From contig CASGHK010000044.1 in assembly GCA_949320185.1 (NCBI GenBank), positions 1 to 44,213 on the forward strand: a stretch of DNA of 44,213 nucleotides, in the 5' to 3' direction. Positions within the stretch are counted from its first letter, which is position 1; each line of letters begins with the position of its first letter. The notes beneath the pieces are model-generated. The model saw only the letters and a program-made list of their open reading frames with translations. It searched no databases and was not told the origin of the DNA. Source of the DNA: an uncultured Methanomicrobiales archaeon. GTDB taxonomy: Archaea; Halobacteriota; Methanomicrobia; Methanomicrobiales; Methanospirillaceae. The translations under genes and the position numbers were made by a program. This document shows positions 33,019 through 40,199 of the stretch, piece after piece.

Positions 33019-33672
33019 TCAGCTCGGGGGCGCGCACCGTTCCGTGGAGAAGTGGCGGCAGAATCGTGAGATTGGGCAGTCCTCGCACCGGGGGCGGCGT
33101 GCGGTGCAGACCGCCCGCCCGTGCGCGATCATGAGGTCGGTGAGCGCTCCCCACCGCTCACGCGGATGGCAGGCCATCAGGTCCTTTTCGACCCGGGCGG
33201 GGTCCGAGAGATCGGTGTACCCGATCCGCCGGGAAAGGCGGAGGACATGGGTGTCAACGGCGATCCCTTCGTTTCGCCCAAAGGCATGGTAGAGCACGAT
33301 GTTCGCCGTCTTTCTTCCCACTCCGGGGAGCCGGATGAGGTCGTCCATCGTCGCCGGCACCTCTCCGCCGAACTCATCGACCAGCAACCGGGAAGCGCCG
33401 AGAAGGTGACGCGCCTTCGCGTGGAAGTACCCTGTCGGACGAATGAACTCCTCCAGTTCCTCGGGATCGGCGGCGGCGAGCGCCTCCGGAGTCGGGTACC
33501 GGGCGAAGATCGGACCCTTGAGCGCCCAGACCTGCGCATCGGTGGTCTGGGCGGACAGGATCGTCAGGACGAGGACCTGGAACGGGCTCGAGAAGAACTC
33601 TTCAGGGTCCAGGGCTCGCGGATAGGTCTCATGCAGGACCTCGAAGATTGCAGAGCAGGTGACGGAGTCCAA
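33019..33672 (-). CDS. nth: endonuclease III (DNA glycosylase/AP lyase)
   Basis: A 217-residue base-excision repair enzyme removing oxidised pyrimidines. The helix-hairpin-helix LPGVGRKTANIVL carries the catalytic Lys, AVDTHVLRLSRRIG the catalytic Asp, and the C-terminal C-x6-C-x2-C-x5-C (VCTARRPRCEDCPISRFC) holds the 4Fe-4S cluster. The frame is open to 33705, but those codons lie inside the tRNA-Pro gene. The first start outside it is TTG 33672, which leaves only 3 nt after the tRNA and gives the normal distance to the FSSPFQVLVLTILSAQTTD helix. No promoter fits between, so nth is probably transcribed together with the tRNA. Confidence 0.92.
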   Translation of the reverse strand: MDSVTCSAIFEVLHETYPRALDPEEFFSSPFQVLVLTILSAQTTDAQVWALKGPIFARYPTPEALAAADPEELEEFIRPTGYFHAKARHLLGASRLLVDEFGGEVPATMDDLIRLPGVGRKTANIVLYHAFGRNEGIAVDTHVLRLSRRIGYTDLSDPARVEKDLMACHPRERWGALTDLMIAHGRAVCTARRPRCEDCPISRFCRHFSTERCAPPS

Positions 33673-33675
33673 GAA

Positions 33676-33750
33676 TGGGGTAGGGCAGATTCGAACTGCC
33701 GTCAAAGCGTCCCAAACGCTCTAGGATGGACCAGGCTACCCTACTACCCC
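33676..33750 (-). tRNA. tRNA-Pro (anticodon TGG)
   Basis: A 75-nt cloverleaf on the minus strand. Acceptor GGGGTAG/CTACCCC with discriminator A73, anticodon stem GAGCG/CGCTT with loop TTTGGGA (anticodon TGG), T arm GGCAG-TTCGAAT-CTGCC. No intron, no encoded CCA. It ends 3 nt before the proposed nth start codon, and its 5' end touches an 8-bp perfect hairpin. Confidence 0.94.
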
Positions 33751-33772
33751 AGCGCCCAGATCAGTGGGCGCT
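33751..33772 (-). other. perfect hairpin abutting the 5' end of tRNA-Pro
   Basis: AGCGCCCA and TGGGCGCT form a perfect 8-bp stem with a 6-nt loop, and the base next to it is G1 of tRNA-Pro. It lies between the UMP kinase stop (33814) and the tRNA. It may end the upstream mRNA, mark the RNase P cut site, or both. No T-run follows. Confidence 0.55.
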
Positions 33773-33813
33773 GGACGGGGAAAAGGGTTCGGGTTCGGGC
33801 CACCGGCCGGTCG

Positions 33814-34518
33814 TCAGAGCGGAAGGATGGAACGGGCCTCTTGTGCGACGATGGTTCCGACGAACCTGCCGGTCATGAGAGCCTCCTCGATTCGGGACGC
33901 ATCATGCCCCTCCAGGACGACCATCGGGCACCCGGAGCGCTCGACGACCTTCGCGGCGACCAGGTCTATCACCGTGTTTGAGCCGGCGTTCATCCGCTCC
34001 CGGCTGACAAGGTCGAGGAGCTGCGCCGGTGTCATCGTCTCGTACCGCGTCGCCGCCGGGTCGCGCTTCGGGTCCGCCGTGAAGATACCCGGGACCGAGG
34101 TCGCGTTGATCAGCAGGTCTGCGCCGATCTCCTCGGCAAGGACGGCGGCCACCGCGTCGGTGGTCTGACCCGGTGTCACCCCGCCCATCACGACGATTCG
34201 GCCCGAGAGGCCGGCGACACGGGCATCGGTATAGGACTCGGGGACCCGGGGATACGCCGCACGACCGAGCGCCGCGATCAGAAGGCGGGCGTTCAGGCGG
34301 GTGACCAGGATACCGAGCTCGTCGAGCGTCGCCTCGTCGACCCCGAGATCCCGTGCGCACCCGATATACCTCCGTGCTTCGCCGCCGCCGCCGACGACGA
34401 CATAGACCTGGAAACGGTCCGCCAGGCGGACGAGCGTTGCTGCATAGGAAGCCAGCGCATTGGTCTCGAGCGAGGGGATCAGGATCGACCCCCCGAGAGA
34501 GAGCACGACCGTCTTCAT
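33814..34518 (-). CDS. pyrH: archaeal UMP kinase
   Basis: A 234-residue amino acid kinase-fold enzyme that phosphorylates UMP to UDP. Motifs: VVLSLGGSIL at the N-terminus (phosphate loop), VYVVVGGGGEARRYI, ATLDELGILVTRLNARLL (UMP site region), VVMGGVTPGQTTDAVAAVLAE, DLLINATSVPGIFTADP and the C-terminal GCPMVVLEG. Length is typical of archaeal PyrH. ATG 34518 is the first start giving the family N-terminus; the upstream open frame to 34680 is antisense to the zinc-ribbon gene. A TATA-like GGTATATCAGG lies at about 34580-34590 on the minus strand. Confidence 0.88.
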   Translation of the reverse strand: MKTVVLSLGGSILIPSLETNALASYAATLVRLADRFQVYVVVGGGGEARRYIGCARDLGVDEATLDELGILVTRLNARLLIAALGRAAYPRVPESYTDARVAGLSGRIVVMGGVTPGQTTDAVAAVLAEEIGADLLINATSVPGIFTADPKRDPAATRYETMTPAQLLDLVSRERMNAGSNTVIDLVAAKVVERSGCPMVVLEGHDASRIEEALMTGRFVGTIVAQEARSILPL

Positions 34519-34595
34519 GCCCGGCCTCCGGGCTGTGGCGAGGGAGCCGACATCTGAGGAATTAATGGCTATGGAGACCTGATATACCTGTTGCG

Positions 34596-34742
34596 ATGTA
34601 CCGATGCCCCTCCTGCGGTTCCTCCGATGTCTTTCCGGTCGCCGGTGGCTACCTCGGCCCGGTCTATCTCTGCCATGCATGCGGGTACCGGGGTTCGCTC
34701 GTCATCGAGGTCGATCCACCTGGTGAAGAGGAACGGGATTAA
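34596..34742 (+). CDS. mini zinc-ribbon protein (48 aa)
   Basis: A 48-residue protein with one treble-clef/zinc-ribbon unit: C4-P-S-C7-G and C26-H-A-C29-G, separated by strands VFPVAGGYLGPVYL, followed by an acidic tail ending in EEERD. Such tiny ribbons in archaea are often nucleic-acid- or protein-binding, but no role is known to me. The coding character is supported by the exact CxxC spacing and the compact fold pattern. It is divergent from pyrH over 77 bp, with TATA-like GAATTAATGG at about 34558-34567, and ends 37 nt before the AmrS-type gene. Confidence 0.75.
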   Translation: MYRCPSCGSSDVFPVAGGYLGPVYLCHACGYRGSLVIEVDPPGEEERD

Positions 34743-34748
34743 TATAGG
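34739..34748 (+). promoter_or_regulatory. TATA-like element before the AmrS-type gene
   Basis: TTAATATAGG overlaps the stop codon of the mini zinc-ribbon gene and lies about 35 nt before the ATG at 34780; transcription would start near 34770. It allows the radical SAM gene to be expressed independently. Confidence 0.4.
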
Positions 34749-34779
34749 GCCGGCTCCAATCCGGGGGATCGGAGGGCGT

Positions 34780-35799
34780 ATGCAGGAGGCGGCACTCTAT
34801 ACCCCGAACCCCGACGGCACCGTGAGCTGCCGGCTCTGCAACCACGGATGCCGGATCGCGGACGGACGGGTCGGGCGCTGCAAAGTCAGGCAGAACCGGA
34901 TGGGGCGACTCTGTGCCACCTCGTTCGGGCGGATCTCTGCCGAGCATATCGACCCGATCGAGAAGAAACCGCTCAATCATTTTCTTCCTGGAACGCTCTG
35001 CTACTCGCTCGGCTCGGTCGGGTGCACCTTCACCTGCACCCACTGTCAGAACTGGCAGCTCTCGCGTGCAGCAGAGTCGATCCTCTCGCTCCCCTTTCTC
35101 TCGCCCGACGAGGCGATCCGACGGGCTGTCGATGCCGGCGCCTCATCGGTCGCCTGGACCTACAACGAACCCACGATCTCGTTCGAGTATACCCTGGAGA
35201 TGGGCCGTCTCGCCCGTGCAGCCGGGCTGGGCACCGTCTACGTCACGAACGGCTACATGACGGTCGAGGCCGTCGAGGCGCTCGCACCGATGCTGAACGC
35301 TTTCCGGGTCGACATCAAGGCCTTCAACGACACGTTCTACCGGGAGATCTGCGGGGCTCGCCTCGAGCCGGTCCTCGCCTCGACCGAACGGGCGCACGAG
35401 CTCGGGATGCACGTCGAGACCGTGACCCTCGTCATCCCGGGCTTGAACGACGACCCCGAGGAGATCGACGGGCTGGTCCGCTGGGTGATCGACCACCTCG
35501 GGCCCGACACCCCGATGCATTTCTCCCGGTTCCACCCCGACTACCGGATGCAGGACCGGCCGGCCACCCCGGTGACAACCCTGGAACGGATCTACGAACG
35601 CGCCCGAGACCTCGGACTCCGCTACCCGTACCTCGGCAACGTCGGCGGGCACCCGTACGAGAACACGTGGTGCCCCCGGTGCAGAGCCCTCCTCGTCGAG
35701 CGGCGCCTGATGCACGGTCGCATCACCGGGCTCGAGGACGGCCGCTGCCGGGAGTGTGGCGAGGTGATCCCCCTTGTTCGAACGGTCCCACAGCCTTGA
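34780..35799 (+). CDS. amrS: AmmeMemoRadiSam-system radical SAM protein (AmrS)
   Basis: A 339-residue radical SAM enzyme. An N-terminal cysteine block (SCRLCNHGCRIADGRVGRCKVRQN, ~16-40) precedes the cluster motif C82-x3-C86-x2-C89 (GCTFTCTHCQNW), then VAWTYNEPTISFEY, VYVTNGYMT, VDIKAFNDTFYREI, VTLVIPGLNDDPEEI and HFSRFHPDYRM. A C-terminal zinc ribbon (WCPRCRALL ... CRECGEVIP) completes it. AmrS proteins co-occur with AMMECR1 and Memo proteins; neither is in this window, and the substrate is unknown. ATG 34780 has GGAG at -9; the long upstream open frame is out of frame with the zinc-ribbon gene and was rejected. Confidence 0.88.
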   Translation: MQEAALYTPNPDGTVSCRLCNHGCRIADGRVGRCKVRQNRMGRLCATSFGRISAEHIDPIEKKPLNHFLPGTLCYSLGSVGCTFTCTHCQNWQLSRAAESILSLPFLSPDEAIRRAVDAGASSVAWTYNEPTISFEYTLEMGRLARAAGLGTVYVTNGYMTVEAVEALAPMLNAFRVDIKAFNDTFYREICGARLEPVLASTERAHELGMHVETVTLVIPGLNDDPEEIDGLVRWVIDHLGPDTPMHFSRFHPDYRMQDRPATPVTTLERIYERARDLGLRYPYLGNVGGHPYENTWCPRCRALLVERRLMHGRITGLEDGRCRECGEVIPLVRTVPQP

Positions 35800-36277
35800 G
35801 AAGCGCCGGTTCCTCGTGGACCGGATGCTCGGCCGACTCGCTCGCTACCTCCGCTTTCTCGGGCACGACACCCTATTCGCCTGCGATCTCGGGCTCGACG
35901 GACCTGGAGAGGACACCAGGCTCCTTCACCTCGCGGCGGACGAGCACCGCATTCTCCTCACGCGCGACCACGAACTCGCCCGGCGCGGCGGTGTCCTGGT
36001 CCCCGACGGGGATGTCCTGGACCAGGTGGCCGCCCTTGTCCGGGAGGGAGTCGTCGAACCGGTGCTGAGCCTCGACCGGTGCTCTCGCTGCAACACGCTC
36101 CTCCGCCCAGCGACCGAAAATGAGGCGGGAACATGTCCTCATGCACAACGACCGGAACAGGGCCGGCTCCTCTGGTGCTCCACCTGCCGTCAGCTCTACT
36201 GGTTGGGGTCGCACGTCGACCGGCTCACCGAACGGCTCGACCAGGTCGCCCGGATGGCCGGCCCGCCCCGTGGATGA
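35774..36277 (+). CDS. Mut7-C RNase-domain protein with zinc ribbon
   Basis: A 167-residue protein. N-terminal Mut7-C domain (PIN-like nuclease fold): RFLVDRMLGRLARYLRFLGHDT, RLLHLAADEHRILLTRDHELARR, with conserved Asp residues (VDRML, TRD) expected to bind metal. The C-terminus is a zinc ribbon (CSRCNTLLRP ... CPH ... WCSTCRQLYW). It probably cleaves or binds RNA; the substrate is unknown. The gene overlaps the AmrS 3' end by 26 nt if TTG 35774 is used; GTG 35816 or ATG 35825 are possible later starts. Confidence 0.82.
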   Translation: MFERSHSLEKRRFLVDRMLGRLARYLRFLGHDTLFACDLGLDGPGEDTRLLHLAADEHRILLTRDHELARRGGVLVPDGDVLDQVAALVREGVVEPVLSLDRCSRCNTLLRPATENEAGTCPHAQRPEQGRLLWCSTCRQLYWLGSHVDRLTERLDQVARMAGPPRG

Positions 36278-36350
36278 CCGGTCGGCGTCAACCTATTTAC
36301 CGGGTAACCCGCAACTACTGTGCGCCTGATTGGGCTGGACGGTCGACCGG

Positions 36351-38498
36351 ATGAGTGGGGAGCACAAGGAGAGAGGGGCTGGCCCGGACAGTGCCTGGTC
36401 GGAGCATGACCTGTACATCAACCGGGAACTGAGCTGGATAGAGTTCAACCGGCGGGTGCTGGAAGAGGCCCTTGACCCGTCGCACCCCCTTCTCGAACGG
36501 GTCAAGTTCCTTGCGATCTTCGGCAACAACCTGGACGAGTTCTTCATGGTCCGGGTCGCCGGGCTCCAGCGGCAACGGAACGAGGGGGTGATCGAGACCC
36601 CTCCCGACGGGATGACGCCCGCCCGACAGCTCGTGGAGGTCCGCGCCGCACTCGAACCGCTGCTGGAAGCGGCGCATCGGTGCTGGGCAGACGACCTGGT
36701 CCCTGAGCTCGACCGGGCCGGCATCGGGATTCGTCGGGTGGCGGACCTGGACGATGCCAAGCGAGAGCACCTGAGGAACCGCTTCGAGTCGGAGATCTTC
36801 CCTGTCCTCACCCCGCTCGCCTTCGATACCTCGCACCCCTTTCCGTTCATCTCGAACCTCTCGCTCAACCTCGCCGTGGTGGTCCACGATCCTGAATGTG
36901 GGGACCGGTTCGCCCGGATCAAGGTCCCGGTCGGCGTCTTTCCCCGCCTGATCGAGCTCCCTCCCGGACCCACGCCCGAGCGGCGGGAGTTCGTCTTTCT
37001 CGAGGATCTGATCGCTGCCCATCTCGACCTGCTCTTTCCCGGTCTGTGGGTGGTCGCCTCGTACCCATTCCGGATCACGCGGAACGCCGACCTGGAGATC
37101 GAAGAGGACGAGGCGGACGACCTGCTGACCGCCGTCGAAGAGTCGGTGGAGCTCCGGCGGATCGGAGCTCCCGTCAGGATCGAGGTCGACCAGGAGATAC
37201 CGGCGGCTCGCTGCGGGTTCATGGCCCGCCACCTGGGGATCAGCGCCGACCAGATCTATCGGGCCCCGGCCCCGATAGGTCTCTCCGACCTGATGCAGAT
37301 CGTCTCGCTTCCCATCCCGGAACTCCACGATCCCCCGTTCCATCCTGCCGTGCCGCCGGCGCTCGCCCCGGACACGGACCTCTTCGCCGCCATCCGCACG
37401 GGGGACGTCCTGCTCTACCACCCCTACGACTCGTTCGCCCCCGTCGTTTCATTCCTGCAGCAAGCAGCCCGCGATCCCGACGTCCTCGCCATCAAGATGA
37501 CCCTCTACCGGGTCGGTCAGAACGCCCCCGTGGTCGATGCCCTGATGGAGGCGCGGGAGAACGGCAAACAGGTGACCGCGGTGATCGAGTTGAAGGCCCG
37601 GTTCGACGAGGAGAACAACATCGTATGGGCCCGCGCCCTGGAGCGCGCCGGGGTTCATGTCGTCTACGGGCTCCTGCACATGAAGGTCCATGCCAAGGTC
37701 TGCATGGTCGTACGGCGGGAACGGCAGGGGATTGTCCGGTACATCCACCTCGGGACCGGGAACTACAACGTCTCGACCGCGCGGATCTATACGGACCTCG
37801 GTCTCTTCACCTGCCGCCCGGCGTGTGGAGCGGACGTCTCGGACCTCTTCAACTACCTGACCGGATACGCGCGGATCGACCGATACCGCGAGCTCCTGGT
37901 CGCGCCCGTCACGATCCGGGAGGGGGTACTCAGCAGGATCGAACGAGAGATCGAGCGCCACCAGAAGCACGGTGATGGCCATATCATCTTCAAGATGAAC
38001 GCCCTGGTCGACCGCGACTGCATCGCCGCCCTCTACCGGGCGTCGCAGGAGGGGGTCCGGGTCGATCTCCAGGTGCGGGGGATCTGCTGCCTTCGGCCGG
38101 GAGTGCCGGGGATCTCGGACCGGATCACGGTCTCCTCGATCGTCGGCCGGTTCCTGGAGCATGTCCGTATCTACTACTTCCGAAACGGTGGCGACGAGGA
38201 GGTGCTCGTCGGTTCTGCGGACCTCATGCCGCGCAACCTGAACCGGCGCGTGGAGGTTCTGTTCCCCCTGGTCGACCCGGTGGTGAGGCGGTCGTTGATC
38301 GACATGATCCTGCTGGTCCACCTCCGCGACACCGTGCAGGCGCGCCTCCTTCGTCCCGACGGTACCTACGAGAGGAGCACCCCCGAGGGAGACGATCCCC
38401 CGCTCGATACCCAGGCATGGATGATCGAACACCGGGGGGAATGGTTCACCCCGTCCGCGTGCGGCGATATCGGCCTGAAGACGAGGGAGACGTTCTGA
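36351..38498 (+). CDS. ppk1: polyphosphate kinase (PPK1)
   Basis: A 715-residue enzyme that reversibly transfers the ATP gamma-phosphate onto polyphosphate chains. All four PPK1 domains are present: the N-terminal helical domain (YINRELSWIEFNRRVLEEALD, LAIFGNNLDEFFMVRVAG), the head domain, and two phospholipase-D-like catalytic domains. The autophosphorylated histidine is in KVHAK (about His447) and the second catalytic histidine in FLEHVRIYYF (about His604); YIHLGTGNYNVSTARIYTDLGLF and GSADLMPRNLNRRVEVLFPL are also conserved. ATG 36351 is preferred to TTG 36330. It is first of five co-directional genes, with CHAD 25 nt downstream. Confidence 0.95.
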   Translation: MSGEHKERGAGPDSAWSEHDLYINRELSWIEFNRRVLEEALDPSHPLLERVKFLAIFGNNLDEFFMVRVAGLQRQRNEGVIETPPDGMTPARQLVEVRAALEPLLEAAHRCWADDLVPELDRAGIGIRRVADLDDAKREHLRNRFESEIFPVLTPLAFDTSHPFPFISNLSLNLAVVVHDPECGDRFARIKVPVGVFPRLIELPPGPTPERREFVFLEDLIAAHLDLLFPGLWVVASYPFRITRNADLEIEEDEADDLLTAVEESVELRRIGAPVRIEVDQEIPAARCGFMARHLGISADQIYRAPAPIGLSDLMQIVSLPIPELHDPPFHPAVPPALAPDTDLFAAIRTGDVLLYHPYDSFAPVVSFLQQAARDPDVLAIKMTLYRVGQNAPVVDALMEARENGKQVTAVIELKARFDEENNIVWARALERAGVHVVYGLLHMKVHAKVCMVVRRERQGIVRYIHLGTGNYNVSTARIYTDLGLFTCRPACGADVSDLFNYLTGYARIDRYRELLVAPVTIREGVLSRIEREIERHQKHGDGHIIFKMNALVDRDCIAALYRASQEGVRVDLQVRGICCLRPGVPGISDRITVSSIVGRFLEHVRIYYFRNGGDEEVLVGSADLMPRNLNRRVEVLFPLVDPVVRRSLIDMILLVHLRDTVQARLLRPDGTYERSTPEGDDPPLDTQAWMIEHRGEWFTPSACGDIGLKTRETF

Positions 38499-38523
38499 TA
38501 GAACGCGAAAAGGAGGGTTGGAG

Positions 38524-39603
38524 ATGAAGGTCGACGGATCTGACTATTGCGGGTTCCTTTGCGAACGGGTTCTCACGCTCCTTTCGCAGCTCGAGAAGGA
38601 GATCCCCGGGGTGCGAAAGGGGGGGGACATCGAGCATATTCACCGGATGCGGGTCGCGAGCAGGCGCATCCGCGCTGCCCTTTCCCTTCTCGACGGGTGT
38701 CCTGGGTCCAGCGAGAGCCGTCGTATGCGTCGATCGATCCGAAGCGTGACGCGAGCCCTCGGCGCGGCGCGAGACGCCGACGTTCAGATCGCCTTCCTGG
38801 CCAGGTACGCTGCCCTCATCCCCACCGCCGGCACCGATCAGCGGCCCGACTTCGGCTCGCGAGAAGGGTTCGACCGTCTCGTCATAAAAGACGAAAAGCC
38901 TCCCGCCTGCACTCGCCCGCCGGGCCCCGGGGACGGGACGGGGATCTGGTGCCTGTTGCTCCGCCTCGTCCAGGAGCGGGAGTCGCTCCAACCCGAGGTG
39001 CTCGTCGCCCTCACCCGTCTGGAGGAGAGACGCATCCTCGAACGGATGAAGGACCGGTTCGCGCGGCGCGTGGAGCGGTGGCACGGCGAGAACGACGGAC
39101 CGGCACGCACTCGCGCCATCCTGTCGACGGCGCACGCGACGGTCGCCTCCCGTGCCGGGGAGCTCGCCGCCCTCGCCCCCGCCCTCCTCGATCCGGCTCT
39201 CGTCGCCGAGCACCATGCGATGCGGATCGTGGCAAAACGGCTCAGGTACACAATCGAGGCCTTCGCGCCGCTCTTCGAGGATTCGCTTCGAACAGAAGTG
39301 AAGGCCATCAAGGGCCTCCAGGAGGTGCTCGGCGACCTTCACGACTGCGACGTCTGGATCGAACTGCTCCCCCGGTTCCTCGCCGAGGAACGGGTCCGCA
39401 CCCTCGAGTACTTCGGCAACGAAGGTCTCTATCCTGCGATCGAGCCGGGGATACTGACGCTCCTCGCGGACCGGCAGTCTAGGCGGGTCCGCGTCCACGA
39501 AGAGGCCCGATCCATGTGGAGACGGCTGGAACAGGAGCAGTTCCTCGACAGGCTCGTGGCGCGATTCGCGTTTGCCGGGACCTCGAACGGGGGAGAGGGG
39601 TGA
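38524..39603 (+). CDS. CHAD-domain protein (polyphosphate-binding)
   Basis: A 359-residue helical protein with the CHAD (conserved histidine alpha-helical) domain. Hallmark segments are IEHIHRMRVASRRIRAALSLL (~38-57) and, near the end, HHAMRIVAKRLRYTIEAFAPLF followed by GLQEVLGDLHDCDVW. The Lys/Arg/His-lined surface of CHAD domains binds polyphosphate and targets proteins to polyphosphate granules. A ~45-residue Pro/Gly-rich insertion at about 100-145 is unusual and may be a flexible loop. ATG 38524 has AGGAGG 9 nt upstream. The 3' end overlaps the next gene by 4 nt (GTGA). Confidence 0.9.
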   Translation: MKVDGSDYCGFLCERVLTLLSQLEKEIPGVRKGGDIEHIHRMRVASRRIRAALSLLDGCPGSSESRRMRRSIRSVTRALGAARDADVQIAFLARYAALIPTAGTDQRPDFGSREGFDRLVIKDEKPPACTRPPGPGDGTGIWCLLLRLVQERESLQPEVLVALTRLEERRILERMKDRFARRVERWHGENDGPARTRAILSTAHATVASRAGELAALAPALLDPALVAEHHAMRIVAKRLRYTIEAFAPLFEDSLRTEVKAIKGLQEVLGDLHDCDVWIELLPRFLAEERVRTLEYFGNEGLYPAIEPGILTLLADRQSRRVRVHEEARSMWRRLEQEQFLDRLVARFAFAGTSNGGEG

Positions 39604-40199
39604 GATCGGTGAGCCCCGGCATCATCGATGCAGTCCGGTCGAGTCTGCTGCTCGATGGCGCCGATCTCCCGCACGCCGAGCAGGTGACCCACCTCGCGCT
39701 CCAGTGCTTCGATGCGCTGGTGCCCCTTCACCGTCTCGGGCCGGTTGAGAGGAACCTGCTCGCGGCGGCCGGTCTCCTTCACGACATCGGGTGGTGTGAT
39801 GGCCGGAGAGGCCATCACCGCCGGAGCTGCGAGCTGATCCGGGACGATACCACCCTCCCGCTCGAACCGAAGGAGCGCGCAATGGTAGCCCTCATTGCGC
39901 GGTTCCATCGAAGAGCGCTCCCTGATCCCGAAAAGCACCCCCTGTATGCCACGCTCGACCCTCCCTCTCAAACGACCGTATGCTGGCTCGGCGGAGTGCT
40001 GCGCCTCGCGGATGGTCTCGATCGGGACCACCTGCAGGACGTCGGGGAGGTGCGGTGCGAGGTCGGTTCCGAGATAATCCGGGTCCATTGTCGTACCCGC
40101 CGGCCGACGGTGGAGCTCCAGTCGGTCTCGTTCCCGAAAGCTGACCTGCTCGAGGCGACGAGCCGGAGGCGGTGCGAAATCACCTGGGAGTGGGCCTGA
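39600..40199 (+). CDS. stand-alone HD-domain protein related to the Ppx C-terminal domain
   Basis: A 199-residue HD-fold protein. Motifs: AAAGLLHDIGWCDGRRGHH (His-Asp pair and downstream His), MVALIARFHRRALPDPEKHPLY, LGGVLRLADGLDRDHLQDV. The same order occurs in the C-terminal half of the exopolyphosphatase gene that follows (LLHDCGTFVSFSNHH, GSIARLHRKKVPG, ILLRLAESLDRTHAG), so the two look like duplicated domains. It may hydrolyse a phosphate compound or act as a regulatory partner of Ppx. GTG 39600 (overlapping the CHAD stop as GTGA) or GTG 39609 can start it. ATG of the next gene overlaps its stop (TGATG). Confidence 0.82.
   Translation: MRSVSPGIIDAVRSSLLLDGADLPHAEQVTHLALQCFDALVPLHRLGPVERNLLAAAGLLHDIGWCDGRRGHHRRSCELIRDDTTLPLEPKERAMVALIARFHRRALPDPEKHPLYATLDPPSQTTVCWLGGVLRLADGLDRDHLQDVGEVRCEVGSEIIRVHCRTRRPTVELQSVSFPKADLLEATSRRRCEITWEWA

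Noticed and set aside
33673-33705. Longer N-terminus of endonuclease III
   Set aside because: Those codons lie within the tRNA-Pro gene, so a start there would need translation of the tRNA sequence.
34591-34779. Extension of the AmrS-type gene to an upstream start
   Set aside because: It reads through the mini zinc-ribbon gene in another frame; the translation is Ser/Arg-rich, and ATG 34780 has a good ribosome-binding site.
36315-37421. 368-codon minus-strand open frame
   Set aside because: Antisense to PPK1; Asp/Arg/Glu-rich sequence without a fold signature.
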